From SIG452 sp045580405 (GTDB taxonomy: Bacteria > Bacillota > Clostridia > UMGS1840), in NCBI GenBank assembly GCA_045580405.1, contig JAZNNT010000161.1, forward strand, positions 1 to 8,611: a stretch of DNA of 8,611 nt, read 5' to 3'. The notes beneath the pieces were generated by a model. It searched no databases. It had not been told where the DNA came from and saw only the letters and a program-made list of their open reading frames with translations. Both the position numbers and the translations under genes were made by a program. This document shows, piece after piece, positions 7,219-8,611 of the stretch; position 1 is the stretch's first letter, and each line of letters opens with the position of its first letter.

Positions 7219-8352
7219 ATGATTTATTTGGATAATGCCGCCACTACCCGTCCTTATGAGCGTGTTGTGGCACGCGTAACAGACATTTTAACCAACCATT
7301 TTGGAAATCCGTCTTCTCTGCATCGTCTTGGAATGGATGCAGAGGACTTGATCAAAGAAGCACGAAAAACCGTTGCATCTTCCATCGGAGCCAAAGAAGG
7401 AGAAATTTATTTCACTCCTTCCGGCACGCTGGCAAATAATACGGCAATTTTTGGATACCTTCGCAGAAATAAGCATAAAGGAAACAAAGTGCTGATTTCT
7501 TCCGTGGAGCATGCTTCTGTTTACAATATTGGTGTTCAGCTTCAAAAAGACGGCTATCAAGTACTGTGGATTCCCATTGCTAAGGGAGAACCGGACTGGG
7601 ATTTTTTAGCAGACCAGTTGGATTCTCAGGTGGCACTTGTCAGCATGATGGCGGTGAATAACGAAACAGGAACCGTGTTTGATATCAGGCGCCTAAAGCA
7701 GCTGATGACGGAAAAATCTCCGTCGGCAGTGCTGCATTCTGACTGCATCCAGGCGTACGGTAAGCTGGATATCCACGTCAGAGATTTCGGTGCAGATCTG
7801 ATGAGCTTTTCCGGTCATAAAATTGGAGCACCGAAGGGAATCGGAGCCTTATATGTGAAAAAAGGAATTTTATTGGAATCTCTTTACGTGGGCGGCGGTC
7901 AGGAGGAAGGGTTGTTCTCCGGAACCGAAAATGTGGCAAATATTGTTGCTTTTTCGGAAGCAGTGAAAATCCATAAAGAAGAACGGCCCATTGAAAAAAT
8001 AAAAGAGCTTTCTGATCTGTTTTTGAAACATCTTTCCAAAGAGATTCCCGTTAACAGCCAAAATTCCTTGGGAACTGTCGTGAATGTGTCGATGAATCTT
8101 CGGTCGGAAATTGTTTTGCATATGCTGGAGAGTGAAGGAATCTATGTGTCATCCGGTTCCGCCTGCTCGGAAAAGAAGGGCGGAAGTAATCGTGTGTTGG
8201 AGGCGTTTTCTGTTCCAAAAGCAATGCAGGATACTGCCATCCGTGTGTCATTTTCTCACATCAACACAGAAGAGGAAGTTTGCTTCGCAGCAGAAAAAAT
8301 GAACCAAATCTTTGAAAAAAGCAAAAAAACTAAAAAAAATGAAAAACTTTAA
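7219..8352 (+). CDS. Class I cysteine desulfurase (NifS/IscS-like)
   Basis: A 377-residue PLP enzyme that takes sulfur from cysteine as an enzyme-bound persulfide, releasing alanine, to supply iron-sulfur cluster assembly or tRNA thiolation. Fold-type I aminotransferase features appear in order: IYLDNAATTRP at the N-terminus, FGNPSSLHRLG, FTPSGTLANNTAI, SSVEHASV (H98, stacks on PLP), HSDCIQAYGK (D175, Q178), SFSGHKIGAPKGIGA (PLP Schiff-base K201), GGGQEEGLFSGTEN, and the mobile loop SSGSACSEKKGGSNRV with persulfide C316. The SSGSAC loop is class I, not SufS-like class II. The length is slightly short of E. coli IscS, and the C-terminus is a lysine-rich tail. GGAG at 7208-7211 supports the start. 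No IscU, ThiI or IscR partner is visible, so the sulfur acceptor is unknown; in Firmicutes such enzymes often pair with ThiI or MnmA. The nifS-versus-iscS name cannot be settled from sequence, so no symbol is given. Confidence 0.95.
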   Translation: MIYLDNAATTRPYERVVARVTDILTNHFGNPSSLHRLGMDAEDLIKEARKTVASSIGAKEGEIYFTPSGTLANNTAIFGYLRRNKHKGNKVLISSVEHASVYNIGVQLQKDGYQVLWIPIAKGEPDWDFLADQLDSQVALVSMMAVNNETGTVFDIRRLKQLMTEKSPSAVLHSDCIQAYGKLDIHVRDFGADLMSFSGHKIGAPKGIGALYVKKGILLESLYVGGGQEEGLFSGTENVANIVAFSEAVKIHKEERPIEKIKELSDLFLKHLSKEIPVNSQNSLGTVVNVSMNLRSEIVLHMLESEGIYVSSGSACSEKKGGSNRVLEAFSVPKAMQDTAIRVSFSHINTEEEVCFAAEKMNQIFEKSKKTKKNEKL

Positions 8353-8360
8353 AAAATCAC

Positions 8361-8389
8361 TTGACATTTTTAAGGTTATCCGTTATAAT
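8361..8389 (+). promoter_or_regulatory. Consensus sigma-A type promoter for rpmH
   Basis: TTGACA (8361-8366) and TATAAT (8384-8389) are both perfect matches to the housekeeping consensus, with an ideal 17-base spacer. The -35 begins 8 bases after the cysteine desulfurase stop codon. The predicted transcript start is about 8395-8397, giving a leader of roughly 108 bases before the rpmH ATG. A strong constitutive promoter is expected for a ribosomal protein gene. No terminator separates it from the upstream gene, so some read-through is also likely. Confidence 0.92.
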
Positions 8390-8395
8390 ATTGAA

Positions 8396-8457
8396 TGCTA
8401 AAATTGATAAATAATGTTCATTTGAACAAAGTTTAGCAATTCCTCTTGGAAGGAATT
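8396..8457 (+). promoter_or_regulatory. Structured 5' leader of rpmH (two adjacent stem-loops)
   Basis: The first element pairs 8396-8402 (TGCTAAA) with 8432-8438 (TTTAGCA), a perfect 7-bp stem starting at or within a base or so of the predicted transcript 5' end. Inside it 8415-8419 (TGTTC) can pair with 8424-8428 (GAACA). The second element is a perfect 7-bp hairpin, 8438-8444 (AATTCCT) with 8451-8457 (AGGAATT), around a 6-base loop; it shares base 8438 with the first, so the two can stack or compete. No T-tract follows, so these are not terminators. Possible roles are 5'-end protection of the mRNA or translational control of rpmH. I do not recognise a named riboswitch or ribosomal-protein leader class. 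Confidence 0.5.
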
Positions 8458-8503
8458 ATGAAATTGTGAAAGTAATCAATGATATATTTGGAGGTGCAAA
8501 AAC

Positions 8504-8611
8504 ATGAAAAGAACTTATCAGCCCAAGAAAAGACAGAGAAAAAGAGAACACGGTTTCTTCAAAAGAATGAAAACCAGAAACGGAAGAAAAATCTTAGCTA
8601 GAAGAAGAGCA
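8504..8611 (+). CDS. rpmH: 50S ribosomal protein L34, 5' part
   Basis: The 36 visible codons start MKRTYQPKKRQRKREHGF and end ARRRA at the window edge. This matches bacterial L34, a very basic protein of about 44 residues that sits in the large ribosomal subunit bound to 23S rRNA, so about eight codons and the stop are outside the window. The start has a strong Shine-Dalgarno, GGAGGTG at 8490-8496, spaced 7 bases from ATG. In most bacteria rpmH leads rnpA and yidC and lies near dnaA and the replication origin. Here the gene upstream is a cysteine desulfurase on the same strand, and no dnaA is visible in the window. Its own consensus promoter and a structured leader lie just upstream. Confidence 0.97.
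   Translation, partial: MKRTYQPKKRQRKREHGFFKRMKTRNGRKILARRRA

Noticed and set aside
8320..8360. Poly-A-rich end of the cysteine desulfurase gene as a minus-strand terminator
   Set aside because: There are T-runs on the opposite strand but no stem-loop next to them; the run simply encodes the lysine-rich C-terminal tail.
8376..8384. TTATCCGTT as a DnaA box marking the replication origin
   Set aside because: It differs from TTATCCACA in the last three bases, is a single copy and lies in the promoter spacer; there is no cluster or AT-rich unwinding array.
8339..8401. A 20-codon frame (MKNFKKSLDIFKVIRYNIEC) overlapping the end of the cysteine desulfurase gene
   Set aside because: It has no Shine-Dalgarno and runs straight through the consensus rpmH promoter; it is best explained by chance in AT-rich sequence.
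8415..8428. Palindrome TGTTCATTTGAACA as a possible LexA or other repressor operator
   Set aside because: The Gram-positive LexA box is GAAC-N4-GTTC; here the half-sites are in the opposite order. It fits better as the inner hairpin of the rpmH leader.

Overview
The window (8,611 bases, moderate-to-low GC by eye) looks like a chromosomal stretch from a Clostridia-type Firmicute, possibly an uncultured gut lineage. The evidence is the block dxr–rseP–ispG in the usual Gram-positive order, strong GGAGG-type ribosome binding sites, a sigma-A consensus promoter, an L34 of Firmicute type, and a CtpE/Exp7-like P-type ATPase. All genes lie on the + strand and are tightly packed. No intergenic gap exceeds about 155 bases. 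I see no mobile element, CRISPR array, tRNA or rRNA.

Block 1 (1–4132) holds the 3' part of dxr, then rseP, ispG and tyrS, closed by a strong stem-loop with a T-tract. Dxr and IspG are the second and the penultimate enzymes of the MEP isoprenoid pathway. RseP is a membrane-embedded site-2 protease that commonly sits between them. TyrS follows ispG after 19 bases and appears to be an operon passenger, with no tRNA-sensing leader of its own.

Block 2 (4149–8352) holds an endonuclease/exonuclease/phosphatase-fold hydrolase, a cation P-type ATPase and a class I cysteine desulfurase, with gaps of 13 and 24 bases, so probably one transcript. How transcription enters this block is unclear, because the first gene starts 16 bases after the terminator T-tract with no convincing promoter or Shine-Dalgarno.

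Block 3 (8353–8611) is the regulatory region and first 36 codons of rpmH (ribosomal protein L34). It has a perfect TTGACA-17-TATAAT promoter. The roughly 108-base leader can fold into two adjacent stem-loops, the first starting almost at the predicted transcript 5' end. This leader is the most interesting non-coding element here.

Most of the window is conserved housekeeping sequence. I found no convincing new multi-gene system. The points worth a second look are the rpmH leader, the unexplained expression and grouping of block 2, the TM4 motif of the ATPase, and the position of a cysteine desulfurase next to rpmH.
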